Source: Elusimicrobiota bacterium (lineage in GTDB: Bacteria; Elusimicrobiota; Elusimicrobia; UBA1565; UBA9628). Taken from it: DNA of 8,380 nucleotides. Each line of letters begins with the position of its first letter. Position 1 is the first letter of the stretch. Shown one piece after another: positions 1 to 5,680 of the stretch. Position numbers and translations under genes: made by a program. The stretch spans positions 1-8,380 of the forward strand of contig JAGWRY010000065.1 of NCBI GenBank assembly GCA_028869495.1, given 5' to 3'. Under the pieces are notes generated by a model that was not told the DNA's origin, did not search any database, and saw only the letters and a list, made by a program, of their open reading frames with translations.

Positions 1-235
1 CGAACAGGGCCGTGCGTCCGGGCTCGGCCTTGTCGTTCCAGTGCGCGTCGAGGGCGTCGTAGACGGTCCGGTCGAGCGCGACGCCGACGAAGAGCACGCG
101 CGGGTTCTTCTGCGCGTCGAAGGTCACGAACTCGTAGACGCCGGGCTTGTGCGGGGCGTGGCTGGGGAGGGCGTCCGGCTTGAAGCGGAAGCAGCGCTCC
201 GACATCGCGACGCGGAACTTCCGGAGCGCGCTCAC
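1..235 (-). CDS. Small GIY-YIG-like protein, partial (C-terminus outside window)
   Basis: Seventy-eight residues are visible before the window edge. Residues 30-66 look like the start of a GIY-YIG fold: a GVY at 32-34 (PGVYEF), then a strand VLFVG at 47-51, then a helix ending in DALDAHW. In GIY-YIG nucleases these correspond to the GIY and YIG strands and the helix after them. Here YIG has become FVG, and the position where UvrC-type enzymes carry the catalytic arginine (eight residues after the YIG glycine) is a tyrosine. If the assignment is right, it is probably not an active nuclease. The GTG start at 233-235 overlaps the stop of the upstream heme-protein gene (GTGA), with GGAGG four bases before it, so the two are probably translationally coupled. 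An in-frame ATG at 203-205 is a less likely start. The family call rests on the fold pattern only; the protein could be an unrelated hypothetical. Confidence 0.55.
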   Translation of the reverse strand, partial: MSALRKFRVAMSERCFRFKPDALPSHAPHKPGVYEFVTFDAQKNPRVLFVGVALDRTVYDALDAHWNDKAEPGRTALF

Positions 236-1002
236 GCGGCCTCCGGCGAGCGCCAGACGGCGCGGCCGACGAAGAACGGGCCCAGGCGATCCAGATACTC
301 GGAGGTCTGCACCGTCGGGCGCATCGTCTCGACGAGCTGGGACAGCGGCGCGAGGTCCCGGCCGATCAGCCCGATCACGAAGTCGTTGTCGTTCTTGTCG
401 AGGCCGTGGCAGGCGAGGCGGACGTCCTGCGCGAAGCCGGCGTCGCCGAAGCGGCGGCCGATCTGCCCGTGCTCCTTCAGGATCTGCATCTGCTCGGGGC
501 GCGGCAGGCGCGCGAACGAGCCCTTGCGGCGCAGAGGGTACCAGACCGCCCACGGCGCGGCCGGGTCGCGCACGACCCGGCGCGGGCGGTCCAGCAGCCA
601 GTCCTCGAGCCGGGGCTCGTAGCCGAGCGCGTAGGTGCGGCCGATCATCGCGAGCTCGGGCTTGAGCGCCAAGGACGCGAACGGCCCGGACTGGAGGGCG
701 CGCCGCACGCCGGTCGCCAGGCGCTCGGGGTCCGCGCTAATCGCGAGCACGGCGACGCCGGTCGGGTCGCCCAGCTCCTCGTAGACGACGCAGTCGGCGC
801 CGGCCGAACCCAGCGCCGCGCCGAGCGCGGACGCGTCGCGGCAGCCGCCGAAAGCCGTCAGCTGCATGAACAGGCGCTTGTCCGAGAACTGCGGGGCGCC
901 GTCCTTGGGGCCGCCCTTCTCGCGCAGGTCGAGCGCGGGCTCAGGCTGCGCGTCGGGGCGGGCGTGCGGGTGCGCGGGGCGGGAGGGTTGGCTCTGGGTC
1001 AC
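232..1002 (-). CDS. Chlorite dismutase / HemQ-family heme-binding protein
   Basis: A 256-aa protein built as two ferredoxin-like halves (about residues 42-125 and 148-250), as in the chlorite dismutase (Cld) superfamily. The C-terminal half carries the family signature. KEHGQIGRRF (176-185) supplies the proximal heme-ligand histidine, His178. Tyr155 in WYPLRRKG matches the tyrosine that coproheme decarboxylases (HemQ/ChdC) use for radical chemistry. GLDKNDND (200-207) and GPFFVGRAVW (241-250) match the usual strand and C-terminal FVG motif. Gln192 lies 14 residues after the histidine, against 13 in Firmicute HemQ, so the distal residue (Gln in HemQ, Arg in true chlorite dismutase) is likely but not certainly Gln. 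A Pro/Ala-rich, probably disordered tail occupies residues 1-40. I see no signal peptide, so a cytoplasmic heme or coproheme enzyme is most likely. True chlorite dismutase is unlikely because no distal arginine is evident. The start is GTG, nine bases after the lipoprotein stop, with no good Shine-Dalgarno but a TAGAAT box six bases upstream. Confidence 0.85.
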   Translation of the reverse strand: MTQSQPSRPAHPHARPDAQPEPALDLREKGGPKDGAPQFSDKRLFMQLTAFGGCRDASALGAALGSAGADCVVYEELGDPTGVAVLAISADPERLATGVRRALQSGPFASLALKPELAMIGRTYALGYEPRLEDWLLDRPRRVVRDPAAPWAVWYPLRRKGSFARLPRPEQMQILKEHGQIGRRFGDAGFAQDVRLACHGLDKNDNDFVIGLIGRDLAPLSQLVETMRPTVQTSEYLDRLGPFFVGRAVWRSPEAA

Positions 1003-1008
1003 GACGGG

Positions 1009-1038
1009 ATTCTACTTATTCCCGTCGGGGACTGTCGA
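1009..1038 (-). promoter_or_regulatory. Candidate promoter for the Cld-family gene, leaderless geometry
   Basis: On the minus strand, TCGACA (1033-1038) is followed after 18 bases by TAGAAT (1009-1014). Each matches five of six consensus sigma-70 bases. Only six bases separate TAGAAT from the GTG start, so a transcript starting at the usual distance would begin at or next to the start codon. The -10 box overlaps the TAG stop of the lipoprotein gene. This is seen in sequence only; promoter activity is inferred. Confidence 0.45.
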
Positions 1039-1329
1039 GGAGGCGCGCGCGACGTTCTCGAGCGCGACCAGGCAATGCAGCGCGTCCGGCGAGCCGGCCG
1101 GGGCCTCGTCGAGACAGCGGCTCAGGTCGCGCCGCGCCTCGTCGGCGTCGCCGCGCACGAGCGCGGTCATCCCGGCCTCGTAGTCGCGCGACGCCGCGGA
1201 CGCGGGATGCGGCAGGCTCACGTCGGGCGGCGGCGGCGGGGCGCCTTCGTTGGCCCAGGCCCGGAGCGACGCGCAGCCGGAGGCGGCCAGCGCCGCGGCG
1301 AGGAGGGCGAGCAGGGCGGGACGTCTCAC
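1012..1329 (-). CDS. Small TPR-like lipoprotein of unknown function
   Basis: A 105-aa protein with a classic lipoprotein signal: basic MRRP, a hydrophobic Leu/Ala run to residue 15, then ASGC with the predicted lipidated cysteine at residue 19. A short linker containing five prolines (31-35) leads to an amphipathic helical pair (about 48-97, with EAGMTALVRGDADEARRDL) that looks like one tetratricopeptide unit. Two further cysteines occur at 72 and 86. It lies between the response regulator (30 nt upstream) and the heme protein (9 nt downstream), so co-transcription is likely. The GTG start has no visible Shine-Dalgarno but is the only start that keeps the signal peptide intact. The expected location is anchored in the inner or outer membrane. 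No specific function can be assigned. Confidence 0.75.
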   Translation of the reverse strand: MRRPALLALLAAALAASGCASLRAWANEGAPPPPPDVSLPHPASAASRDYEAGMTALVRGDADEARRDLSRCLDEAPAGSPDALHCLVALENVARASSTVPDGNK

Positions 1330-1359
1330 GCCGCGAGGGTAGCCCGGCGCTGTTGCGGA

Positions 1360-1938
1360 TTAGTTGACGAGCTTGTCGACGGCGCCGACGAGGTCGTTCA
1401 TCTCGAAGGGCTTCTGGAAGAACTGGTCGACGTTCTTGGCCAGGAAGTCCTGCTGGGCGGCGGTCAGCTTGCGCCCGGAGATCGCGATTATTTTCATATC
1501 CTTCGTCGCCGGGCTCGACTTCAGGATCTGGCAGACCTGGAAGCCGTCCATCACCGGCATCATCAGGTCCATGACCAGCACGTCGGGCACGCGCTTGCCG
1601 ACCAGGATCAGCGCGTCGACCGGGTTGTTCGAGACCTGGACCACGTAGCGGTCCTTGTACTTCGCGAAGCCCTTGTCGATCAGCCGCGTCATCATCGGCT
1701 CGTCGTCGAGGATCATCACGTGGCGGTGCGGGTCGTCGATGTCGGCCGGGACCGGCATGTCGTACTTCTTCATGAACGGCACCAGTTCGGAGAGCGGGAT
1801 GCGGCGGTGTCCGCCGGGCGTCACGCGGGCCTTCAGCTTGCCCTTGTTGACCCAGTTGATGACCGTCGTGTGGAACACGCCGCAGAGGCGCGCGACTTCG
1901 AAAGTGGTGAACGTCCTCTCGCCGAACTGTTCGTTCAT
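1360..1938 (-). CDS. Orphan response regulator: excisionase/MerR-type HTH followed by receiver
   Basis: A 192-aa two-domain protein. Residues 9-55 form an excisionase/MerR-like winged HTH: TFEVARLCGVFHTTVINWV is the helix-turn-helix and TPGGHRRI is the wing. Residues 73-190 form a CheY-like receiver with every key residue present: acidic pair Asp78-Asp79, phospho-acceptor Asp124 in VLVMDLMMP, Ser154 in IIAISG, and Lys176 in FFQKPF. The order (DNA-binding domain first, receiver last) is the reverse of OmpR/NarL regulators. No histidine kinase is in the window, so the partner is unknown. I chose ATG 1938 because the HTH begins right after it; the frame remains open upstream to a TTG at 1977, which would overlap the apparent promoter. 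It probably heads the transcript running leftwards through the lipoprotein and heme-protein genes. A transcription factor is the natural reading, but targets cannot be inferred. Confidence 0.9.
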   Translation of the reverse strand: MNEQFGERTFTTFEVARLCGVFHTTVINWVNKGKLKARVTPGGHRRIPLSELVPFMKKYDMPVPADIDDPHRHVMILDDEPMMTRLIDKGFAKYKDRYVVQVSNNPVDALILVGKRVPDVLVMDLMMPVMDGFQVCQILKSSPATKDMKIIAISGRKLTAAQQDFLAKNVDQFFQKPFEMNDLVGAVDKLVN

Positions 1939-1950
1939 GGTGGAATCCAG

Positions 1951-1977
1951 AATATATCTTTCCCTTATTGAAAGCAA
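1951..1977 (-). promoter_or_regulatory. Candidate promoter for the response-regulator operon
   Basis: On the minus strand, TTGCTT (1972-1977) and TATATT (1951-1956) are separated by 15 bases, a slightly short spacer. They lie in an A+T-rich stretch that stands out in this genome. TATATT ends 12 bases before ATG 1938, predicting a 5' leader of only about six bases. A Shine-Dalgarno sequence is weak or absent. Confidence 0.5.
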
Positions 1978-2043
1978 GCGCGCGCCTGCATTTCCTCACG
2001 CAACGTCTTGTCTCGGCGGCTGGCGGCCGAATCCGGAAAAGTG

Positions 2044-2049
2044 TAGAAT
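2044..2049 (+). promoter_or_regulatory. Probable -10 box for tRNA-Cys
   Basis: TAGAAT ends 11 bases before the first base of the tRNA, so transcription would begin a few bases upstream of the mature 5' end. It is the same hexamer seen in front of the Cld-family gene. No convincing -35 box is visible at 16-18 bases upstream. Confidence 0.45.
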
Positions 2050-2060
2050 GGGCTTTCCTT

Positions 2061-2134
2061 GGTGCGATACCCAAGTGGTCCAAGGGGACGGTCTGCAAAA
2101 CCGTTATTCGCGGGTTCGAATCCCGCTCGCACCT
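2061..2134 (+). tRNA. trnC: tRNA-Cys (anticodon GCA)
   Basis: A complete cloverleaf can be drawn. The acceptor stem GGTGCGA (2061-2067) pairs with TCGCACC (2127-2133). The anticodon stem ACGGT/ACCGT encloses loop CTGCAAA with anticodon GCA at 2095-2097. The T arm is CGGGTTCGAATCCCG. The discriminator base is T (U73), the hallmark identity base of tRNA-Cys. The 3' CCA is not encoded (CCG follows position 2134), so it must be added by a CCA-adding enzyme. It is a single tRNA gene with its own terminator. Confidence 0.97.
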
Positions 2135-2148
2135 CCGATCCGACGCGC

Positions 2149-2179
2149 CGAGGGCCCCGAGACGGGGCCCTCGCTTTTT
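2149..2179 (+). terminator. Intrinsic terminator of tRNA-Cys
   Basis: A perfect 10-bp G+C-rich stem (2149-2158 with 2164-2173) closes a five-base loop GAGAC. It is followed after one base by TTTTT (2175-2179). The U-tract ends one base before the ATG of the downstream exporter gene, so that gene has no room for a leader or a Shine-Dalgarno outside the hairpin. Confidence 0.85.
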
Positions 2180-2180
2180 C

Positions 2181-3062
2181 ATGAAATCCTCGCCCGCCTC
2201 CCCGGCCTGGCTCCCCGCCGTCGCGGCCGCGGCGCTGTTCGGACTCAGCGCCGTCGCCGAGAAGATCCTGCTGGCCGGCGTCGCGCCGGTCCTGCTGGCG
2301 GGACTGCTGTACCTGGGCGCCGGCGCCGGCCTGGCGCTGGTCCTGGCCGCGCGCGGGCGCGCGTCGGCCGGGCGGCCTCTCGAACGCGCCGATCTCCCGT
2401 GGCTCGGCGGCGCGATCCTGGCGGGCGGCGTCGCCGCGCCGGTCCTGCTCCTGCTCGGCCTCGAGCGGACTTCCGCCTCCGCCGCCTCGCTCCTGCTCAA
2501 CCTCGAGGCCCCGTTCACCGCCCTGCTGGCGTGGAGCGTCTTCCGCGACCGCGCCGAGCCGCGCGTCGCGGGCGGCATCGCGCTGACTTTCGCGGGCGCC
2601 GTCCTGCTGTCGCGCCCCGCGCCGGGGGCGCTCGCGGCCGCGCCCTGGGGCGGGAGCCTGCTCCTGGCCGGCTCCTGCCTGGCCTGGGGCCTCGACAACA
2701 ACCTCTCCCAGCGCGTCTCGGACAAGGACCCGGTCCAAGTCGCCGCGATCAAGGGGCTCGCCGCGGGCGCCGCGAACTGCGCGCTCGCCTTCGCGCTCGG
2801 CGCGCGGCTCCCGTCCGCGCCGCGCCTGGCCGGGGCGGCCCTCGTCGGCTTCCTCGGCTACGGCGTCAGCCTCGTCCTCTTCCTGCTCTCCCTGCGCCGG
2901 ATCGGGACCGCGCGGACCAGCCTCTACTTCTCGACGGCCCCGTTCTTCGGCGCCGCCGGAGGCCTGCTCGTCCTGCGCGAGCCTCTGACGCCGGCGCTGG
3001 CCGCCTCCGCCGCGCTGATGGCGGCGGGCGCGCTGCTCGGCCGCGACGCTAGTACCAGTTGA
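2181..3062 (+). CDS. EamA/DMT-superfamily transporter (ten-TM exporter)
   Basis: A 293-aa, very hydrophobic protein with about ten membrane helices arranged as two EamA repeats, the drug/metabolite transporter (DMT) architecture. The repeat boundary motifs are LNLEAPFTALLAWSVFRDR (106-124) at the end of the first repeat and FSTAPFFGAAGGLLVLREP (250-268) at the equivalent point of the second. The cytoplasmic link contains WGLDNNLSQRVSDKDP (169-184), typical of an EamA subgroup. Length is normal. Such proteins usually export amino acids or other small metabolites across the inner membrane, but the substrate cannot be told from sequence. ATG 2181 is chosen because TM1 begins about nine residues later and upstream in-frame codons translate the tRNA and terminator. 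It follows the tRNA terminator without a leader. Its last 14 bp overlap the end of the opposing glycosyltransferase gene. Confidence 0.9.
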   Translation: MKSSPASPAWLPAVAAAALFGLSAVAEKILLAGVAPVLLAGLLYLGAGAGLALVLAARGRASAGRPLERADLPWLGGAILAGGVAAPVLLLLGLERTSASAASLLLNLEAPFTALLAWSVFRDRAEPRVAGGIALTFAGAVLLSRPAPGALAAAPWGGSLLLAGSCLAWGLDNNLSQRVSDKDPVQVAAIKGLAAGAANCALAFALGARLPSAPRLAGAALVGFLGYGVSLVLFLLSLRRIGTARTSLYFSTAPFFGAAGGLLVLREPLTPALAASAALMAAGALLGRDASTS

Positions 3063-4764
3063 CGAACAGACGCCGGCGGTCGCCCCAGCCGACGAACGGC
3101 GGGCGCTCCAGGCGCGGGCCGACCCAGACCGCCGCCCACAGGCAGCCCGCGGGCGCGCGCAGTCGGTGCGTCCCGGCCGAGAGCGCGGTCGCGCCGGCCG
3201 CGACGCGCGCGCCGTCCAGGCGCGCGGGGACGCAGGAGGGGTCCGCCGCGGGAACGGTCCCGCCCAGGCCCGAGTCGGACAGCGGCGAAAGGCGGTAGCG
3301 CCCGGCGCGGAGAACGTCGAAGCGGCCGCCGCCGGGCGGCAGGACCGCGCCCAGCACGCGGAAGTCGTCCGACAGAGCCACGTAGCGGCGCGCGAAGAAA
3401 GCCTGGTCGCGCGAGCCGAGCCAGTCCGTCCGGTAGCTCGGGATCAGGACGGGCGCGGGATCGCGCGCGAGCTGGTCGCGCACGCGCGGACCGGGTCCGT
3501 TCGTGAAGGAGCGGATGTTCACGCTGTGCAGGAGCCAATCGTAGGCGGCGAAGGGCCGCGTCGGGACCAGGCCGATGCCGTCGTAGACGGGGTCCGCCGG
3601 GCCCGTCAGGTCCTCGGCCGCGTCCATCAGGCGGACCTGGCGCGCGTCGCTCCAGAAGACGTGACGGGCCGTCGCCGCGGCGAACGGGCCGAAGTGGGCG
3701 AAGAGGACGAGCGCCCCGGCCAAAGGGACCAGCTCGCGCCGCTCGCGCAGGAGGCCGTCCGCCAGCCGGACCGCCCGCCGCCAGGCGGCCAGGAAGCCGA
3801 ACGGGACGAGCAGGAGCAGGTCGTACGGGTACGGCACCGGGTTCGCGAAGAGCAGGAGGAGAGCCCCGGCGAAGAGCGCCGTCTCCGGGACGTCGCCGGC
3901 CCAGAGCCGCGCGGCGCCCTCCCGGCGCGCGAGCTCGCGGCGCGCGTCGACGAGGGCCGCCGCGAGCAGGGCCAGCAGGAGCGGCGTCTGGGCGAGGAGC
4001 CGGGCCAAAGTCTCCCCCGGCAGGAAGCGCGGCGCGCCCCCGGCCGTCAAACCCGCCATCCAGCGCAGGGCGGCCTCCTCCGCCGGCCACAACCCGAGCG
4101 CGCCGTAGCCGAGGCGGACCGAGGCCAGCCCCGCCGCGGCTCCCGCCGCCCAGGCCGCGGCCAGCGCGCGCCGGGGCGCGCGATGCTCCGGCGGCGGCCA
4201 GGCGAGGAAGACGGCCGACAGAGGCAGGACGTAGGCCAGGGCCTTGAAGGCGACGAAGGGCAGGACGGCGGCCAGGAACCCCGCCGCGGCGTAGGAGCGG
4301 CGCCCCGCCGGACGCGCGCGCAGGACGTACCAGCTCAGCAGGAGACCGGTCAGCGCCGGGTTGTCGTGGCGGACCTCGAAGCCGTAGTCCCAGAGCGGCG
4401 CCAGGGTCGCCGCCGCCAGCAGGGCGGCCCAGCCCCGCCGCGTGCGGAGGTCCTCGCCGGTGCACGCGGCCAGCAGGATCAGGTTCAGCCAGAAGACCGC
4501 CAGCATCGCCGCCCGCGCCCGCGCGAAGAGGACGCGCGCGCGGACCGGCCCGCGCTCCAGCCGCGACAGCGCGGCGGCGAGGAGGTCGCCCCGCGCCAGA
4601 AAGCGCGCCTGCTCGCCCTCGGCCAGGACGCGCGCCATCGCGACGTTCTCGCACTCGTCGACCTGGTAGATCCGCGTCGACGACAGGTAGACGGAGAAGG
4701 CGGCCAGGGCGGCGAGGAGAACGGGAACGAGCCGGAACGCCCGGCCGGGAGTCTCGCGGCGCAT
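3049..4764 (-). CDS. GT-C-fold integral membrane glycosyltransferase (ArnT/PMT-like)
   Basis: A 571-aa polytopic membrane protein. A first TM helix (about 11-28) is followed by the periplasmic motif YQVDECENVAMARVLAEG (33-50); the Asp36-Glu37 pair is the catalytic acidic motif expected in the first loop of GT-C enzymes such as ArnT and protein mannosyltransferases. More hydrophobic helices run to about residue 360 (for example AALLAAATLAPLW and ALLLLFANPVPYPYDLLLLVPFGFLAAW). A C-terminal region of roughly 200 residues is soluble and probably periplasmic. Family members move sugars from polyprenyl-phosphate donors onto lipids, proteins or glycans outside the inner membrane; donor and acceptor here are unknown. 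It lies 51 nt downstream of the dioxygenase gene but has its own good promoter, so it may be an independent unit. ATG 4764 has no Shine-Dalgarno. The 3' end overlaps the exporter gene by 14 bp on the other strand. Confidence 0.8.
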   Translation of the reverse strand: MRRETPGRAFRLVPVLLAALAAFSVYLSSTRIYQVDECENVAMARVLAEGEQARFLARGDLLAAALSRLERGPVRARVLFARARAAMLAVFWLNLILLAACTGEDLRTRRGWAALLAAATLAPLWDYGFEVRHDNPALTGLLLSWYVLRARPAGRRSYAAAGFLAAVLPFVAFKALAYVLPLSAVFLAWPPPEHRAPRRALAAAWAAGAAAGLASVRLGYGALGLWPAEEAALRWMAGLTAGGAPRFLPGETLARLLAQTPLLLALLAAALVDARRELARREGAARLWAGDVPETALFAGALLLLFANPVPYPYDLLLLVPFGFLAAWRRAVRLADGLLRERRELVPLAGALVLFAHFGPFAAATARHVFWSDARQVRLMDAAEDLTGPADPVYDGIGLVPTRPFAAYDWLLHSVNIRSFTNGPGPRVRDQLARDPAPVLIPSYRTDWLGSRDQAFFARRYVALSDDFRVLGAVLPPGGGRFDVLRAGRYRLSPLSDSGLGGTVPAADPSCVPARLDGARVAAGATALSAGTHRLRAPAGCLWAAVWVGPRLERPPFVGWGDRRRLFVNWY

Positions 4765-4770
4765 CGCGCC

Positions 4771-4799
4771 AGTATAGCCCGCGGACCCGGGCCCGCCAA
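4771..4799 (-). promoter_or_regulatory. Candidate promoter for the GT-C gene, leaderless geometry
   Basis: On the minus strand, TTGGCG (4794-4799) and TATACT (4771-4776) are separated by an ideal 17 bases. TATACT lies six bases before ATG 4764, so a start seven bases past the -10 box would fall on the A of the ATG. The six bases between are GGCGCG, with no ribosome-binding sequence. Confidence 0.55.
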
Positions 4800-4815
4800 G
4801 CCCGCCCGAGGGGCG

Positions 4816-5592
4816 TCAGCGCAGGCCGAAGCTCGCGGTGCGCATCGACAGCGAGCCGTGCTCCAGGCCCTCGTGCTCCCAGGCGACGGCGTCGCCGGCG
4901 GCCGCGCCGAGGACGCACAGGTACGGCAGCCAGTGCTCCGGCGTCGGCACCGAGAGCGCGCCGCCCGGCATCGCGGCCGGGTCGCCGGCCAGGGAGTCGG
5001 CGTCCCCCGCCTCGGTGCGGGCCTTGACGTGGGCGTCGAACTCGGCGCACCAGGGCTCCGGCGCGGCCCGCGGCGACCAGTCCAGGCGCGCGAGGTTGTG
5101 GACGACGTTGCCGCTGCCGAGGATCAGGATCCCGCGCTCGCGCAGGGGCGCCAGACGCCGCCCGACGTCGAGGTGGAAGCCGCCGGAGCGCGCCGGGTCC
5201 ACGCTCAGCTCGACGACGGGGACGTCCGCGCGCGGATACAGGTGCGCGAGGACCGACCACGCGCCGTGGTCGAGCCCCCAGCCGCCGTCGTCGAGCGCGG
5301 CCTCCCCGCCGAGCGCGCCGCGCACGAGCGCGGCGGTCTCGGGGCTTCCGGGGGCCGGGTAGCGGAACGCGTAGAGCTCCGGCGGGAAGCCGGAGAAGTC
5401 GTGGATCGTGCGCGGGGCGGCCTCGCTCGTCGCGCGCAGGCCGTCCGTCGTCCAGTGCGCGGACACGCAGACGACGGCCCGCGGACGCCCGATCTCCGCG
5501 CCGAGCCGCGCGAGCGCGCGGCTCCACGCGTTGTCGCGCAGCGCGTTGCGCGGGTCGCCGTGTCCGGCGAAGACGACGGGAAGCCTGTTCAT
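4816..5592 (-). CDS. ygiD: 4,5-DOPA-dioxygenase-type extradiol ring-cleaving enzyme (YgiD family)
   Basis: A 258-aa class III extradiol dioxygenase of the LigB superfamily, close to E. coli YgiD along its full length. Metal-site motifs are all present: GHGDP (His11; GHGSP in YgiD), SAHW (His46), WGLDHG (His109), SGNVVHNL (His165) and TPEHWLP (His220). TIHDFSGFP (62-70) and YPAPGSPE (78-85) are further family motifs. YgiD-type enzymes are small cytoplasmic metalloenzymes that open catechol rings such as L-DOPA in vitro; the natural bacterial substrate is generally unclear. ATG 5592 is preferred because the conserved region begins at residue 3. An in-frame ATG at 5613 would add seven residues encoded by the presumed operator. 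It is divergent from the Memo gene. The next gene downstream is the GT-C enzyme, with no evident functional link. Confidence 0.93.
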   Translation of the reverse strand: MNRLPVVFAGHGDPRNALRDNAWSRALARLGAEIGRPRAVVCVSAHWTTDGLRATSEAAPRTIHDFSGFPPELYAFRYPAPGSPETAALVRGALGGEAALDDGGWGLDHGAWSVLAHLYPRADVPVVELSVDPARSGGFHLDVGRRLAPLRERGILILGSGNVVHNLARLDWSPRAAPEPWCAEFDAHVKARTEAGDADSLAGDPAAMPGGALSVPTPEHWLPYLCVLGAAAGDAVAWEHEGLEHGSLSMRTASFGLR

Positions 5593-5615
5593 ATGTAACT
5601 GTAATGGTAACATAT
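5591..5615. promoter_or_regulatory. A+T-rich imperfect palindrome, candidate operator of ygiD
   Basis: A 25-bp element with nine-base arms, ATATGTAAC and GTAACATAT, separated by seven bases. The arms are inverted repeats except for one mismatch. Read on the minus strand the core also forms three hexamers in tandem (TTACCA, TTACAG, TTACAT). It includes the ATG of the dioxygenase gene at one end and sits in an otherwise G+C-rich sequence. On the minus strand TTATAT (5612-5617) or TACCAT (5604-5609) could act as -10 boxes inside it, so a bound protein would block that promoter. No regulator gene is adjacent. HxlR- or MarR-type repressors are plausible but unproven binders. Confidence 0.5.
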
Positions 5616-5641
5616 AAGCGGACCGCGCGCAAGGCCCGCCC

Positions 5642-5671
5642 TTGCGCGGCGCGCGCCGCTTGTGCTGGAAT
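5642..5671 (+). promoter_or_regulatory. Weak candidate promoter for the Memo gene
   Basis: TTGCGC (5642-5647) and TGGAAT (5666-5671) are separated by 18 bases. The -10 box matches only four of six consensus bases. It ends nine bases before ATG 5681, again leaving almost no leader. GGGA within the gap could serve as a weak Shine-Dalgarno. Confidence 0.3.
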
Positions 5672-5680
5672 CGGGACGCG

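Noticed and set aside
232..1002. True chlorite dismutase in a perchlorate or chlorate reduction cluster
   Set aside because: There is no evident distal arginine, no export signal, and no perchlorate or chlorate reductase gene nearby; the motifs fit HemQ-like members better.
406..1971. Plus-strand open frame of 521 codons over the response-regulator block
   Set aside because: The product is Arg/Val/Gly/Ala-rich without domains, and it lies opposite three genes with clear families. It is a shadow frame.
1968..2180. N-terminal extension of the exporter frame through the tRNA region
   Set aside because: The added residues would be translated from the tRNA-Cys gene and its terminator. TM1 starts just after ATG 2181.
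4765..4815. Possible terminator between the YgiD and GT-C genes
   Set aside because: G+C-rich sequence here can pair, but there is no U-tract, and the same bases make a good promoter for the GT-C gene.
3166..5598. Plus-strand open frame of 810 codons opposite the GT-C and YgiD genes
   Set aside because: The composition is charged and repetitive with no recognisable motif. The opposite strand encodes two well-supported proteins.
5593..5613. ATG 5613 as the start of the YgiD-family gene
   Set aside because: The seven extra codons are the A+T-rich palindrome itself, and family similarity begins after ATG 5592. This cannot be excluded but is less likely.
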